Shown: positions 16,392 through 26,093 of the stretch, in pieces | Layout of the letters: every line of letters starts with the position of its first letter | Position numbering within the stretch: position 1 is the first letter of the stretch | Made by a program: the position numbers and the translations under genes | Assembly (NCBI GenBank): GCA_910585345.1 | Contig: CAJUDS010000002.1 | Location: forward strand, 124,001 to 188,000 | Direction: 5' to 3' | Length of the DNA stretch: 64,000 bases | Source: an uncultured Lachnospiraceae bacterium | GTDB taxonomy: Bacteria; Bacillota; Clostridia; Lachnospirales; Lachnospiraceae | The notes under the pieces: model-generated | The model's database searches: none | The model's input: only the letters and a program-made list of their open reading frames with translations | Told to the model about the DNA's origin: nothing

Positions 16392-18254
16392 TCACTCCCA
16401 AAAATCCTCAATATACATTTGATACCATAACTGGAATACATAAAACGACCATAACATAGAACTGTACATGATCTTATCTGATTTTCTCTGTATTGCAATC
16501 AGCCTCTCTACCGCTTCCGGTACAAAAATACTCTGTCTCTGCAAAGCGCTCCGGCCGGCAAAGCGGGCAATCTCCTCTTTCAAAACAGTCCGCAGCCATT
16601 TGCGAAGCGGCACGCCGAATCCCATTTTGGGCCGGTCCAACAACGCCTGCGGCACATACCGGTACGTAAGCTGTTTTAAAATATACTTTTTATGAAAATT
16701 GTGATATTTTAACGTCTGCGGAATTTTGAACGACTGTTCTACAAAACGATAATCCAGAAACGGGCAGCGGACTTCCATCGAGTACTTCATCGACGCACGG
16801 TCTGTTTTGGCCAATACTTCGTCAGGCAGATACGTCATCATATCCAGAAGCATCCTGCGCTCCTGCCAGTCGGCATATTTTAGTCTTTTTTCCTGTTGAA
16901 ATTTAATATTTTCGCATTGTATTCCCAGAAGTCTGCCGGCTTCCTCAATCATGACATCCGTAAACAGCTGGGTTTTAAAATCTTCGTCCCTGTTTCTGAG
17001 CAGCGCCCGCATCTCCGGCGGAAACTTATCTATGAGCCCTTTCATACCCGGTATCTGTCCGGCCAGCATTCCCAGCCAGTCCGCTTTTTGAGCGACATAG
17101 GTCCAGTCGTACATCTTATAGCCGCAGAACAGTTCATCCCCGCCGTCTCCGGTCAGGGCGACCGTGATATCTTCCGACGCCATTTTCGATACAAGCATCG
17201 TAGGTAACTGCGAAGAATCTGAAAACGGTTCGTCATAATAGTAGGGCAGATCTCTGATCATCTCCAGGATCTCCGTATCCCCGATATATAACTCCTTATG
17301 CTGCGTTCCGATCTGTTTGGCAATGGCCGCCGAAAACGCAGCTTCATTTCGTTCTTTTTCATAAAAACCGATGGAAAAACTTTTGATCCGGCCAGACGAC
17401 ACTTCCTGCGCTGCTGCCGTAACCAAGGCGGAATCAATTCCCCCGCTCAAAAAAGTCCCTACCGGCACATCCGCGATCAGCCGCTTTGCAACCGCATCCA
17501 GAAGAAGCGTTTCCATTTCCGCCAGCGCCGTATTCTCATCCTGAAACGCCGCGATCTCCCCGGTTTTCTTTTTTTCCACAATATCCCAGTAATATTCTAT
17601 CTTAATTTCATTGTTTTGGAAAACCAGATAAGTCCCCGGTATCATCTTATACGTATTTTCAAAGATCGAAAAAGGAGCTTCCAGATACTTGTTGCATAAA
17701 AATTTGCCTACCATTTCCTTATGAATTGCCTTAGGAAATCCCGGAAACGCCATGATAGGCTTCAATTCCGAGGCAAATACAAAGTCCTGGCCCGCATGAT
17801 AGTAGTACAATGGCTTTTTCCCCATTCGATCCCGCACCAGAACGATCCTGTCCGCTTTTTTGTCATAGATCGCCGCCGCAAACATCCCGTTTAATTTCGC
17901 AAAACAGTCACAGCCCCATTCCTGATAGGCGGCTAGCAGTACCTCCGTGTCGCATTCCGATTGAAACGGATACCCCTTATCCATGAGTTCACGCCGAAGT
18001 TCTCTGTAATTATAAACTTCCCCGTTATAAGTGATCACAATATTTCCGTCGCCGGAAAGCATCGGCTGATGCCCAAGCTCCGACAAATCCAATATGGAAA
18101 GCCGCCTCTGGGCAAATCCCACCGCCTGTCCCTTCGACATATCTTCCCAGATGCCACAGTCATCCGGTCCGCGGTGATACATCGTATCATTCATTTGTTT
18201 TAATTTTTCCGACGATATTCTTTTCGTTGAACGATAACCGCAAATACCACACAT
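16392..18254 (-). CDS. asnB: Asparagine synthase (glutamine-hydrolysing)-type amidotransferase
   Basis: A 620-residue class II glutamine amidotransferase. Cys2 is the glutaminase nucleophile after Met removal; RGPD (28-31) and NGEVYN (77-82) line the glutamine site, and the C-terminal synthetase domain has the ATP PP-loop SGGIDS (270-275). Length and motifs are complete. The family makes asparagine, but copies inside O-antigen and capsule loci are held to amidate uronic acids; with a nucleotide-sugar dehydrogenase in the same cluster that role is plausible here, not shown. A TGATATACT extended -10-like sequence (18277-18285) in the 41-base gap upstream could be a weak internal promoter. Confidence 0.9.
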   Translation of the reverse strand: MCGICGYRSTKRISSEKLKQMNDTMYHRGPDDCGIWEDMSKGQAVGFAQRRLSILDLSELGHQPMLSGDGNIVITYNGEVYNYRELRRELMDKGYPFQSECDTEVLLAAYQEWGCDCFAKLNGMFAAAIYDKKADRIVLVRDRMGKKPLYYYHAGQDFVFASELKPIMAFPGFPKAIHKEMVGKFLCNKYLEAPFSIFENTYKMIPGTYLVFQNNEIKIEYYWDIVEKKKTGEIAAFQDENTALAEMETLLLDAVAKRLIADVPVGTFLSGGIDSALVTAAAQEVSSGRIKSFSIGFYEKERNEAAFSAAIAKQIGTQHKELYIGDTEILEMIRDLPYYYDEPFSDSSQLPTMLVSKMASEDITVALTGDGGDELFCGYKMYDWTYVAQKADWLGMLAGQIPGMKGLIDKFPPEMRALLRNRDEDFKTQLFTDVMIEEAGRLLGIQCENIKFQQEKRLKYADWQERRMLLDMMTYLPDEVLAKTDRASMKYSMEVRCPFLDYRFVEQSFKIPQTLKYHNFHKKYILKQLTYRYVPQALLDRPKMGFGVPLRKWLRTVLKEEIARFAGRSALQRQSIFVPEAVERLIAIQRKSDKIMYSSMLWSFYVFQLWYQMYIEDFWE

Positions 18255-18295
18255 ATGTCTGCCAAACCTCTGTCCTAGTATATCACATAATTTTC

Positions 18296-19555
18296 CTATG
18301 GTCTGTTCTTTTCGGAAGAATTTTCCATAACATCCTCAAAAATCCCGACAAATTTATTTACAAACGCTTTTCTGCCAAAGAGTTCTACAATACGGCTGCG
18401 AATGTGCAGCGAGTCAAACTCCATCCTTCCCTCAAGATAATCCTTCAGGCCAAACGCAAACGATTCACTGTCTGTCACTTTATAAATACGTCCGATATCC
18501 CCGGTGACATAATCTTCCACGCCGCCGCACATTGTCGAAAAGACAGGCAGGCCGCAGCAGGCCGCCTCCATTGCGGATACCGGCTGTCCCTCCTGTATGG
18601 AAGTCATCACAAAAACATCTGCCCTGTGATAGATTTCCGGCATTTTATCATGGCTTACCTCAGGAATCAGTTCCGCGCAGGACGCGAATTTCGAGGCCGC
18701 AATCCGCTCTGCCAATGCCTCAGGATTTTTCGAATATCCCTGATCCGAACCATATCCAACGATCATAACTTTAAAAGGCATCTCCGTAATTTCGGTAAGC
18801 CTGTTCATAATCGTAATAAACAGATCATAATTCTTAAAAAACGAATGCGCCGCCACAATCAAAAATGTTTTTATCTCATCCGCTCTGCGCGCAGGCTTTA
18901 AGATAAACTGGCTTTCATCTACCATATTGCCGATATATTCGGTTGGAGGAAGTTTTATGTTTTGCAGTAATATCTGCCGGATCTTATCATAACTGATTGC
19001 CAGAAAACGGTCCGCCTGTTCGATAGAGAACTTACAATGATCCTTAATCGTCCTGCCCGGCCAGGGAAACGGCGCATGCTCGCTGACAATATAGGGCTTT
19101 CCGGTTATTTCGGACATAAGCCGCAATGTGCCCGCCTCCGTCTGCGCGTCAACACAGTACAACACGTCGAAATCCGACGGAAGCTCCTTTTTTAATATTC
19201 TTTCCAATATACGGCGAATATATCGGATCTTCCTGGGCGATTCAAATTTTCCGACGCCTTCTATCTTCTTTTTTTTCATGTGCTGCAGTTTCACATTGTA
19301 AATAAAATTAAGAATAAAAACGAAAACCGGTACATAAACATTGAGATTATACTCTACCGTATTTCTCTCCTCATGGTATTTCTCTACCTTATATTTCTTA
19401 TGAGGCAGTATTTTCGTTGATTCGTAATAATGCAGAACCATAAAATCAAAATGATCTGCCGTCGCAAACGCCTGTTCTTTAAAAAATATCCCCGAACTGG
19501 GATTGTCCGGTGTGGGATACCACTTTGTCACCAGACATATCTTTTTTTTATCCAT
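18296..19555 (-). CDS. GT4 family glycosyltransferase
   Basis: A 419-residue GT-B enzyme. ICLVTKWYPTPDNPSSGIFF is the N-terminal loop common in exopolysaccharide GT4 enzymes, PYIVSEHAPFPWPG holds the EH of the acceptor side, FLIVAAHSFFKNYDL starts the donor domain and EGQPVSAMEAACCGLPVF carries E-x7-E. A lysine-rich patch lies near residue 100. It starts three bases after the stop of the ABC exporter gene, so the two are cotranscribed. The donor sugar cannot be assigned. Confidence 0.9.
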   Translation of the reverse strand: MDKKKICLVTKWYPTPDNPSSGIFFKEQAFATADHFDFMVLHYYESTKILPHKKYKVEKYHEERNTVEYNLNVYVPVFVFILNFIYNVKLQHMKKKKIEGVGKFESPRKIRYIRRILERILKKELPSDFDVLYCVDAQTEAGTLRLMSEITGKPYIVSEHAPFPWPGRTIKDHCKFSIEQADRFLAISYDKIRQILLQNIKLPPTEYIGNMVDESQFILKPARRADEIKTFLIVAAHSFFKNYDLFITIMNRLTEITEMPFKVMIVGYGSDQGYSKNPEALAERIAASKFASCAELIPEVSHDKMPEIYHRADVFVMTSIQEGQPVSAMEAACCGLPVFSTMCGGVEDYVTGDIGRIYKVTDSESFAFGLKDYLEGRMEFDSLHIRSRIVELFGRKAFVNKFVGIFEDVMENSSEKNRP

Positions 19556-19558
19556 TTT

Positions 19559-21373
19559 TTATATCCCCGCCAATACTTCTTCTTTTTTCCGCTCTAAAAC
19601 AATGCCGTCCTTAATTTCATAAACCTTATCACAGTTCCGGATCGTCGTCAGCCTGTGCGCCACGATAATCAGTGTTATCTGTCCCTGCAGCGCGTCAATC
19701 GACTCCATAACGGCAGTTTCCGTCTCATTGTCAAGAGCCGCGGTAGCCTCGTCCAGAATGAGTACCTCCGGTTTATTGTAAAGCGCCCGCGCAATTGCAA
19801 TACGCTGTTTCTGTCCCCCGGAAAACTTTATGCCGCGTTCCCCCACAACCGCATCCAGTCCATCCGGCAGTGAACGAATAAAATCTGCCAGCTGCGCGCG
19901 ATCCAGCGCATCCCAGATATCCTCGTCCGTAATCAATTCCTGCGGAATGCCGAACGCTATATTATTTCTCACTGTATCGTCCGTAAGAAATACCGATTGC
20001 GGCACATAACCCACGATATGCGCCCATTCCCTGGGAATCGTATAAATATCCGTTCCATCCATCTCCACGCTGCCCGCCTGAGGGTGAAGCAGACCCAGTA
20101 TCACATCGGCAAGCGTCGTTTTCCCCGCGCCGGATGCGCCTATAAAGGCAATCGCTTCGCCTTTTTGAAGCGTCATGCACGCATCTTTCAAAACAGGCGC
20201 TTTCGCCTTACCATATTTCCATTCCACATGTCTGACAACAATATCGTTTTCAAAATTCATATTCTTACCGCTGTCCGCAGCTGTCTTTTCGTTTCTATGC
20301 TCTTCCACATATTTCTGCTGCTCTTTTTCATATAACTCAGCCTCCCGCATATTTTCATATACATTATGAAATCCCGGCAGATGATATATGATCGCATTCA
20401 TACGGTTTGCCAGCTTTCCGATCGACGGAAAGATTTTAAACGCCGCCATCGCAAACGCGCCCAATTTCGGGATAAATTCCATCGTACTCGTATCATTCAT
20501 CAGCAGACGGATACAGACTATACCGATGATGCCACTGACGCAGATTCCCTCCACAATACGGTCCGGAGAATTATTTAACGTATCATAAATACGCTGCGCC
20601 CTTCTGGAAATTTCATTGGCCTCTTCATATTCCTTCACAAAAAGTTCTTTTCTCTGCATGACATAGATTTCCTTTATCCCTGCCACACTTTGATTAATCG
20701 CCTTATTTTTTCTTTTATCAGCCAGAACATTTTCTCTCCCGGCCTTTTTTATTTTGGGCTTAAACAACAGAATAATGCCTAGCAGCACAACGGCCATCAA
20801 GGCCAGGACGCCGACTGCAATAAACGGATCGGTATAGATAATAAACGCCCCGATCAATATAACAGAAAGACATTCCGTTAAAATCGTCATCAAATAAGAT
20901 AAAATACTGTAAACGCTCCCAATATCCCCCGCGCACCCGCGCAGGATTTCGGCGCTGTTTACGTCAAGAAAATACGTATACGGCCTGCTCATATAGGATT
21001 TGAGCATCTTCACAGAAAGTTCCTTCTGTATGCGGGTCGCATAATTTGCCTGCACAAACTGGGAAAACACCATGAAACTGTTTTTAGCCAGGTATAATAC
21101 GATCAGCAGTCCCCCCATAAGCGCCAGTAGTCCGTTCGAACTTTGGATGGAAAGAAAATCCATGACAGCCTTTACAACGCTGTTGCGCATCAGGATATCC
21201 GGCGTCAAAACGGCCTGAATAAACGGCAGAACAGCCGTAACGCCAATCAGTTCGAAACCTGAGCTGATCATAATAATCAGCAGTACAAAGAGGGCCTTTT
21301 TTTTCTGCTTCTTATTTAAAATATAATTTAGCTTTTTTAAAATCTGTATAATCTGTGAGATATTCGCTTTCAT
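19559..21373 (-). CDS. ABC exporter, MsbA/PglK-type (second copy)
   Basis: A 604-residue half-transporter with six helices in about the first 330 residues and an ATPase domain: Walker A GASGAGKTT (412-420), signature SGGQKQR (518-524), Walker B LILDEA and H-loop His near 573. It closely resembles the exporter at 5,605-7,386 throughout, including the GFE.IG/FETMG turn of the first helix and the RLTTIRNCD ending, so one arose from the other or both came with different glycan modules. It overlaps the large membrane protein gene by four bases; that gene is read first and the exporter is translationally coupled to it. Probable role: flipping a lipid-linked oligosaccharide. Confidence 0.92.
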   Translation of the reverse strand: MKANISQIIQILKKLNYILNKKQKKKALFVLLIIMISSGFELIGVTAVLPFIQAVLTPDILMRNSVVKAVMDFLSIQSSNGLLALMGGLLIVLYLAKNSFMVFSQFVQANYATRIQKELSVKMLKSYMSRPYTYFLDVNSAEILRGCAGDIGSVYSILSYLMTILTECLSVILIGAFIIYTDPFIAVGVLALMAVVLLGIILLFKPKIKKAGRENVLADKRKNKAINQSVAGIKEIYVMQRKELFVKEYEEANEISRRAQRIYDTLNNSPDRIVEGICVSGIIGIVCIRLLMNDTSTMEFIPKLGAFAMAAFKIFPSIGKLANRMNAIIYHLPGFHNVYENMREAELYEKEQQKYVEEHRNEKTAADSGKNMNFENDIVVRHVEWKYGKAKAPVLKDACMTLQKGEAIAFIGASGAGKTTLADVILGLLHPQAGSVEMDGTDIYTIPREWAHIVGYVPQSVFLTDDTVRNNIAFGIPQELITDEDIWDALDRAQLADFIRSLPDGLDAVVGERGIKFSGGQKQRIAIARALYNKPEVLILDEATAALDNETETAVMESIDALQGQITLIIVAHRLTTIRNCDKVYEIKDGIVLERKKEEVLAGI

Positions 21374-23892
21374 TCCAAACCCTTTATAACATAGTAAAAA
21401 TTATTGACCGGTAACAGGCGCAGTTTACCAGATTCTTGTACGATCTTGTACAATTCTTTTTCCTCGATATCCTCCGCATTGTCAAACAGTGCGCCATAAT
21501 CCTGGCAAAACTGCCTGTCTATTCTGTTCAGATACAGATAATCATAACTTTTTAACTGCTCTTCCAGTTCTTCCTCTGTCACTGCATATTCATAAGTTTC
21601 CGTACTGTCAATTCTCGGCGCATATTCTCTTTCTAAATTCAGATGGACAGGAGTCAGATAATATCTGTTAATCCAATAATTCTCTTCCAGATCGCCGCAT
21701 GATATATAATATAACCTGTCGCCCTCCCGCAGATATTTTCGCAGTTCCTGCGCCGTTGCAATCTGAAATTCCGATTTCTTTTTTTCATATGCCTTGTCTG
21801 TCACACGACTTCTGTAGGACCCGCAAAAATCAGTCAGGACTAAAACAGCTATCACACAGATCTGCAGCAGTTTTATACGTTCAGCATGATCGGTTATATT
21901 TTTCCCTAATAAATAAATACACCAAATACCGATCCCCAGCAGAAAGCTCCCCAGATACCGTTCTTCTGAGGCGAACACCAACGCCTCTCTTTCACTGAGC
22001 GTAAACGTATAGACGACATGGTAAATCGCGGCGCAGATCATTGCGGCAAGCAGCGTAAACCAAGCATTCTTTTTACTTAATTTTCCGGCTTTAAAAATGA
22101 GCAAAAAAACCGCAAGCCATATGGCAAATGAAAAATTAAGAATTTTGGTTTCAAATCTCCCTCCAAACAGCAAATGCATGATATGCCCGGGAATAATCTC
22201 ATATTGGTATGCCGCCCCTTTTCCGGTCAGAAAATTAACAATTGTCTGTGCCGACAGACCGGTAACCCCCAGTGTGTCAAACTGGTCTGTCGCCAATCCC
22301 GCAGCCGCTATCGTACCGGCCTGATCCGAAACGGCGCCCGCGATTGCCAGAGAACCGGAAACACTCTGCAGTTTCGCACTCTCCATAAGCTCTATACGTG
22401 TTTTTACAAAATATTCCCAGCTTACCCTTGCCGTAATAAAACCTGCCGCGCCCCAGAGAATGCCGGATAAGCGCTTCTTATCCAACGCACGCGTCAGACA
22501 GGACACCAGCACAAAAGCCGACATCGCCGTAACGAACAAGATCATTCCGTTATCCTTTATCATAATCAGGAGAAAACCGCTTATGAAAACCAAAACTCCC
22601 TGTCTGATCGAACTGTCTTCGTCATTGTATTTCCAAAGCTCTACGAGAAACGCTCCCAGCACAATCCCCAGTGTAATATCGACATACAGTGTATTATAGA
22701 AATTATAATTGTCAAGCAGTTCCCCTCTTACCAGCAGGTCAGGCAGGCCCAATACCATAATCACCGCAAACCCATAAAAAGACCATTTCCTATCCTTCAG
22801 GCGTATTGTATCGAATACGCCCAGCATCAGCGACGCTTCTAAAAAATGTTTGGAAAAATATAAAATCCCCGCCGAATACCCCCCGTACATTTTTAAAAAC
22901 AGATACTGGAACAGGGTATACACCGGTGGATAACGGTACAACATAACGGTACTCCCGGCATGAATCGGCATCCTGTCAAATAAATACATATTTTTAACAG
23001 CAGTTGCCCAATGCGTATATTCATCCTGATGCTCCACATGCAGCCCCTTGTCATGCAGCAGAAACAATACAAGCAATATCAGCCAGAAAAGGATATCGTA
23101 TTTATAATTGCTCGCTTTGATTTCTTGTACTCTGTTTTCCAGCGCCGGCCGCTTTTTCCAAAGCATCACAGGCAGCGCTGCAAGCGCTGCCACTGTAATG
23201 GCGCCGAGTATGACTTCCGCGTATTGAATGAGATCCAGCAGACCGAGAACATATAGGAAAAACGCAATGAACATTGTGCTGATTTCCAGAGCTCTCCAAA
23301 ATCCACTTTGACTATAAAGCATAACCGCCGCAGATAATACGATAAAAACAGTTATAATCTTCCAGTAAAACAACCCCATCGTATCATGGGTAAAATATTT
23401 AATTTCATAGACACAGGAAAGCCCGTATTCCGTATCCCCCGTATATACCCCTGCGGCGTGCTTGCTGCCCTGCAGTAATAACCTTCCGGCGCCATCCTCC
23501 CGCAGTTTGAAAACAATATAATAGTCTCTGTCATAAATCGTCTTATATTGGGGATAGTGCAGCACGACAGCTTCTGAAATTTCCTCGCCCGGTAAGACAT
23601 CATGCTGCAGAATATCTGCCCGCTCTAAATCATTGGAACCTTCGCATAAATAGATATCGACAAGATCTCCGGCGCCCAAATCGCAGGATGCCACTTGAAA
23701 CGTAATCTTGTTCATTGCGTAATCGTTCCCCGTAACTTTTTGGGAAATCCCCTGCGCAGTTACGGCTATGCTTTCTCCGCTGCTGGAAACGGAAGATACA
23801 TAAGCACTGCCTTTCCAATATAAAACAGCGCCGCTCAGCATATAAACTACCGCCAGTATCATAATTACGGTCCGTTTGTAACGACTGTTCAT
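21370..23892 (-). CDS. Large polytopic membrane protein, probable GT-C glycosyltransferase
   Basis: An 840-residue protein: one N-terminal helix (8-25), an outer domain of about 150 residues, about 12 helices from residue 180 to 690 and a C-terminal outer domain of about 150 residues. The first long outer loop within the helix bundle has HVEHQDEYTHWATAV and then YRYPPVYTLFQYLF; an acidic DE close to a YPP stretch is the layout of GT-C enzymes that use polyprenyl-linked donors. I cannot name a family. It is translationally coupled to a PglK-like exporter, so a role in transfer or polymerisation of the flipped glycan is worth considering. Confidence 0.7.
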   Translation of the reverse strand: MNSRYKRTVIMILAVVYMLSGAVLYWKGSAYVSSVSSSGESIAVTAQGISQKVTGNDYAMNKITFQVASCDLGAGDLVDIYLCEGSNDLERADILQHDVLPGEEISEAVVLHYPQYKTIYDRDYYIVFKLREDGAGRLLLQGSKHAAGVYTGDTEYGLSCVYEIKYFTHDTMGLFYWKIITVFIVLSAAVMLYSQSGFWRALEISTMFIAFFLYVLGLLDLIQYAEVILGAITVAALAALPVMLWKKRPALENRVQEIKASNYKYDILFWLILLVLFLLHDKGLHVEHQDEYTHWATAVKNMYLFDRMPIHAGSTVMLYRYPPVYTLFQYLFLKMYGGYSAGILYFSKHFLEASLMLGVFDTIRLKDRKWSFYGFAVIMVLGLPDLLVRGELLDNYNFYNTLYVDITLGIVLGAFLVELWKYNDEDSSIRQGVLVFISGFLLIMIKDNGMILFVTAMSAFVLVSCLTRALDKKRLSGILWGAAGFITARVSWEYFVKTRIELMESAKLQSVSGSLAIAGAVSDQAGTIAAAGLATDQFDTLGVTGLSAQTIVNFLTGKGAAYQYEIIPGHIMHLLFGGRFETKILNFSFAIWLAVFLLIFKAGKLSKKNAWFTLLAAMICAAIYHVVYTFTLSEREALVFASEERYLGSFLLGIGIWCIYLLGKNITDHAERIKLLQICVIAVLVLTDFCGSYRSRVTDKAYEKKKSEFQIATAQELRKYLREGDRLYYISCGDLEENYWINRYYLTPVHLNLEREYAPRIDSTETYEYAVTEEELEEQLKSYDYLYLNRIDRQFCQDYGALFDNAEDIEEKELYKIVQESGKLRLLPVNNFYYVIKGLE

Positions 23893-23898
23893 AGTTCC

Positions 23899-25092
23899 CT
23901 ATTCTCCCAACTGGTTAATCGTCTCGCGATACAGATCTATAACTTTCTTTCCGATCGTCTCCGCATCCATCAGCTTAATCCTCTCACGGGCGTTTTCCTC
24001 CACAGACAGTCGCTTTTCCGCCGTCCACCCCATGAGCTCGTCCACCTTTTCCCGCAGAGAATCCGCACAATCCCGCTTCAGCAGCAGTCCGCTTTCCTTA
24101 TCGTCGATCAACTGTTCAAAGCTTGCGCCGTCCGTTCCCAGCACGATCTTTCCTTCTCCCATCGCCTCAATACAGGCATTCGGCAGATTATCAATTCTCG
24201 AAGGCAGAACAACCGCGTATGCATGCTGAATGACCGGATTTAGAAATCTCTTGGAGATATTTCCCAGGCAGATGACCCTGTCCGCACAGTTTCCCGCGCA
24301 TCTTTTCACATAATCTGTCGCGGACAGTCTTTCACCGTCTTCCAGTGTGATCTCTTCGGCTTCTCCCGCCAACGCATAATACAGATCAGGATATTTCTCA
24401 AGAATCCCCTGTATCGCGCCCGCAATCACGAAGATTCCTTTTGCCGGTCTTAAAGAGCAGGCTGTCAGAAGATATTTTTTCCCGCTTAAGTATTCCTGAT
24501 ATACTGTTTCGTCATTATCTTCCACTTTAAAATAAGGAGATTCGATAATCTGAATTTTCCTGTTTAACCGTCTGCCTATAAAATCACCTACCACCCTGGA
24601 CGGTCCAAAAACTTTATCCGCTCTCAGCAGCGCTTTATCTTCCAGATATTCCTCTTTGCTCTTTTCCGTCATTCCTTTCCGCAGCGCGGCGTCCATATCC
24701 TTTTCATCAGCGCACCTCCATAAAAGCGCATCGCTGGAAACTCTCACCACCGTAGGCAGCGATGTTCGCAGCAGCCCCAGCGCACGGCAGTTTGGGTATT
24801 GCACGATGTCGATCTTCTGCGTCTTCCTCAGCTTTCTCAGCCTCTGATTCAGAAAAAAACTTTCCAGCTTTAAACGGTTAAATTGTTTTGTTATTTTGTT
24901 CCGCGGAATGCATACTCTCTCCACAGCAATATTTTCCCGGTATTTTATGCGTTCATTTCTGTCGGAAAGTGTGATCACCGTAACCTCATGTCCCGCATCC
25001 GCCATGATTCTTGATATATTGCCCAAATACGCGGACAATCCGCCTCCCACGATTTCCGTCGGAAATTCCATCGTTACATATACAATATGCAT
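23899..25092 (-). CDS. GT4 family glycosyltransferase
   Basis: A 397-residue GT-B enzyme. IVYVTMEFPTEIVGGGLSAY has the glycine loop of GT4, IDIVQYPNCRALGLL follows, YLLTACSLRPAKGIFV opens the donor domain. In the E-x7-E position it reads SRIDNLPNACIEAMGEG, so the first Glu is Asp, a known variant in the family. It follows the aminotransferase-like gene at 25,122 after 29 bases, and precedes the large GT-C gene by six. Placed right after the 3-amino-sugar genes, it may transfer that sugar; that is inference from order. Confidence 0.88.
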   Translation of the reverse strand: MHIVYVTMEFPTEIVGGGLSAYLGNISRIMADAGHEVTVITLSDRNERIKYRENIAVERVCIPRNKITKQFNRLKLESFFLNQRLRKLRKTQKIDIVQYPNCRALGLLRTSLPTVVRVSSDALLWRCADEKDMDAALRKGMTEKSKEEYLEDKALLRADKVFGPSRVVGDFIGRRLNRKIQIIESPYFKVEDNDETVYQEYLSGKKYLLTACSLRPAKGIFVIAGAIQGILEKYPDLYYALAGEAEEITLEDGERLSATDYVKRCAGNCADRVICLGNISKRFLNPVIQHAYAVVLPSRIDNLPNACIEAMGEGKIVLGTDGASFEQLIDDKESGLLLKRDCADSLREKVDELMGWTAEKRLSVEENARERIKLMDAETIGKKVIDLYRETINQLGE

Positions 25093-25121
25093 TCTCTATT
25101 CTAACCTCGCATTTTCGCCGC

Positions 25122-26093
25122 TCATCCGGACTGTCCCAGACCGTTTTGCACCAAATGATAAATGTCCAGCATATCTTCCTTTGTATACCTCTGGTCAACC
25201 GGCAGCGGTAACAGATATTCTGACAACTTTTTTTCAAACGCGTTGCCTGCAGGATCCTGCAGGACCGCCTTCCACCATTGGGAAACATACACTTTATGCC
25301 CAATCAGATACTGTCTGAGTTTTTTATTCCTGACCAGCAAAGGATATACCATGGGAACCGCACCGCCAGGCAACTCTATTTTCAACTCGTTTACTTCCTG
25401 TAAATGCTCATGGAGCACATAAAAATTACGCCGCCGCCTTTCCGCTGCCCGCCTGTAATCGATGCTCTTCATAATTTTTTGGGATAAGACCGACATTTCC
25501 CGCAGACCCTCTTCCTCAAATCTGCTTTCATTGTCCAGATATTCACAATACGCCTCATTCGTCCCCATCTCAAGGCTTTTTAGGAGAAACCCGCCCGACT
25601 CATATCCGTAATTTTTTTCAAGTTCAATCTGTCCGATGCCTTCCCTGATCAGATATGCGCCGTCTCCCACGCCAAAAAATTTGCGGCATGAGTATACATT
25701 GTATGCCTGCATAAAAGGTTTCGCATAAAAAGCCTGTGTATTATCAAAAATAACGTTCTTATAACGGCGCAGTATCGCTTCCTGTTGTGCCGGCGACGCC
25801 AGACCGAAAAAATTGACCCATAAAAGATAATCCTCTTTCTCCGGGCTGACACCCACGGGTTCAAACTTCTCATCCACATCATAGAGCACAATTTCGACGC
25901 TTCTGTTCAGGTATTCGCCCACACTTGGGCACAGATACCGGGGGAGATACAGACGGTTTGCATTTGTATCCCGCAAAATATATGCAAAAGCCATTCTGCC
26001 ACACTGCAGCATAACCATATCTTTTTCATAAGCCGCAAAATAATGCCCTGTCTCATTCAGTTCTAACGGTAAATATCCGCCATATTCCTTCAT
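25122..26093 (-). CDS. DegT-like (aspartate aminotransferase fold) protein, divergent
   Basis: A 323-residue relative of DegT/DnrJ/EryC1 sugar aminotransferases, shorter than the usual 360-390. It keeps the equivalent of the PLP-binding Asp (FDNTQAF, Asp117) and of the Schiff-base Lys (SCRKFFGVGDGAYL, Lys138), but the usual phosphate-binding N-terminal glycine motif appears only as LQCGRMAFAYIL and the C-terminal domain is trimmed. So it may still bind PLP. The ATG at 26093 overlaps the stop of the FdtB-like gene as ATGA; an ATG three codons earlier exists. It could be a second transaminase, a partner subunit or a regulatory paralogue. Confidence 0.75.
   Translation of the reverse strand: MKEYGGYLPLELNETGHYFAAYEKDMVMLQCGRMAFAYILRDTNANRLYLPRYLCPSVGEYLNRSVEIVLYDVDEKFEPVGVSPEKEDYLLWVNFFGLASPAQQEAILRRYKNVIFDNTQAFYAKPFMQAYNVYSCRKFFGVGDGAYLIREGIGQIELEKNYGYESGGFLLKSLEMGTNEAYCEYLDNESRFEEEGLREMSVLSQKIMKSIDYRRAAERRRRNFYVLHEHLQEVNELKIELPGGAVPMVYPLLVRNKKLRQYLIGHKVYVSQWWKAVLQDPAGNAFEKKLSEYLLPLPVDQRYTKEDMLDIYHLVQNGLGQSG

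Noticed and set aside
16391..16498. Longer N-terminus for the membrane-free GT2
   Set aside because: It overlaps the asparagine synthase end and lacks a ribosome site; the ATG at 16390 starts the usual MKVLIIIPAYNE.
18245..18262. ACATATGT near the asnB start as another copy of the Crp/Fnr-type palindrome
   Set aside because: Only the central eight bases match, and they include the start codon; the flanking GG/CC is missing.
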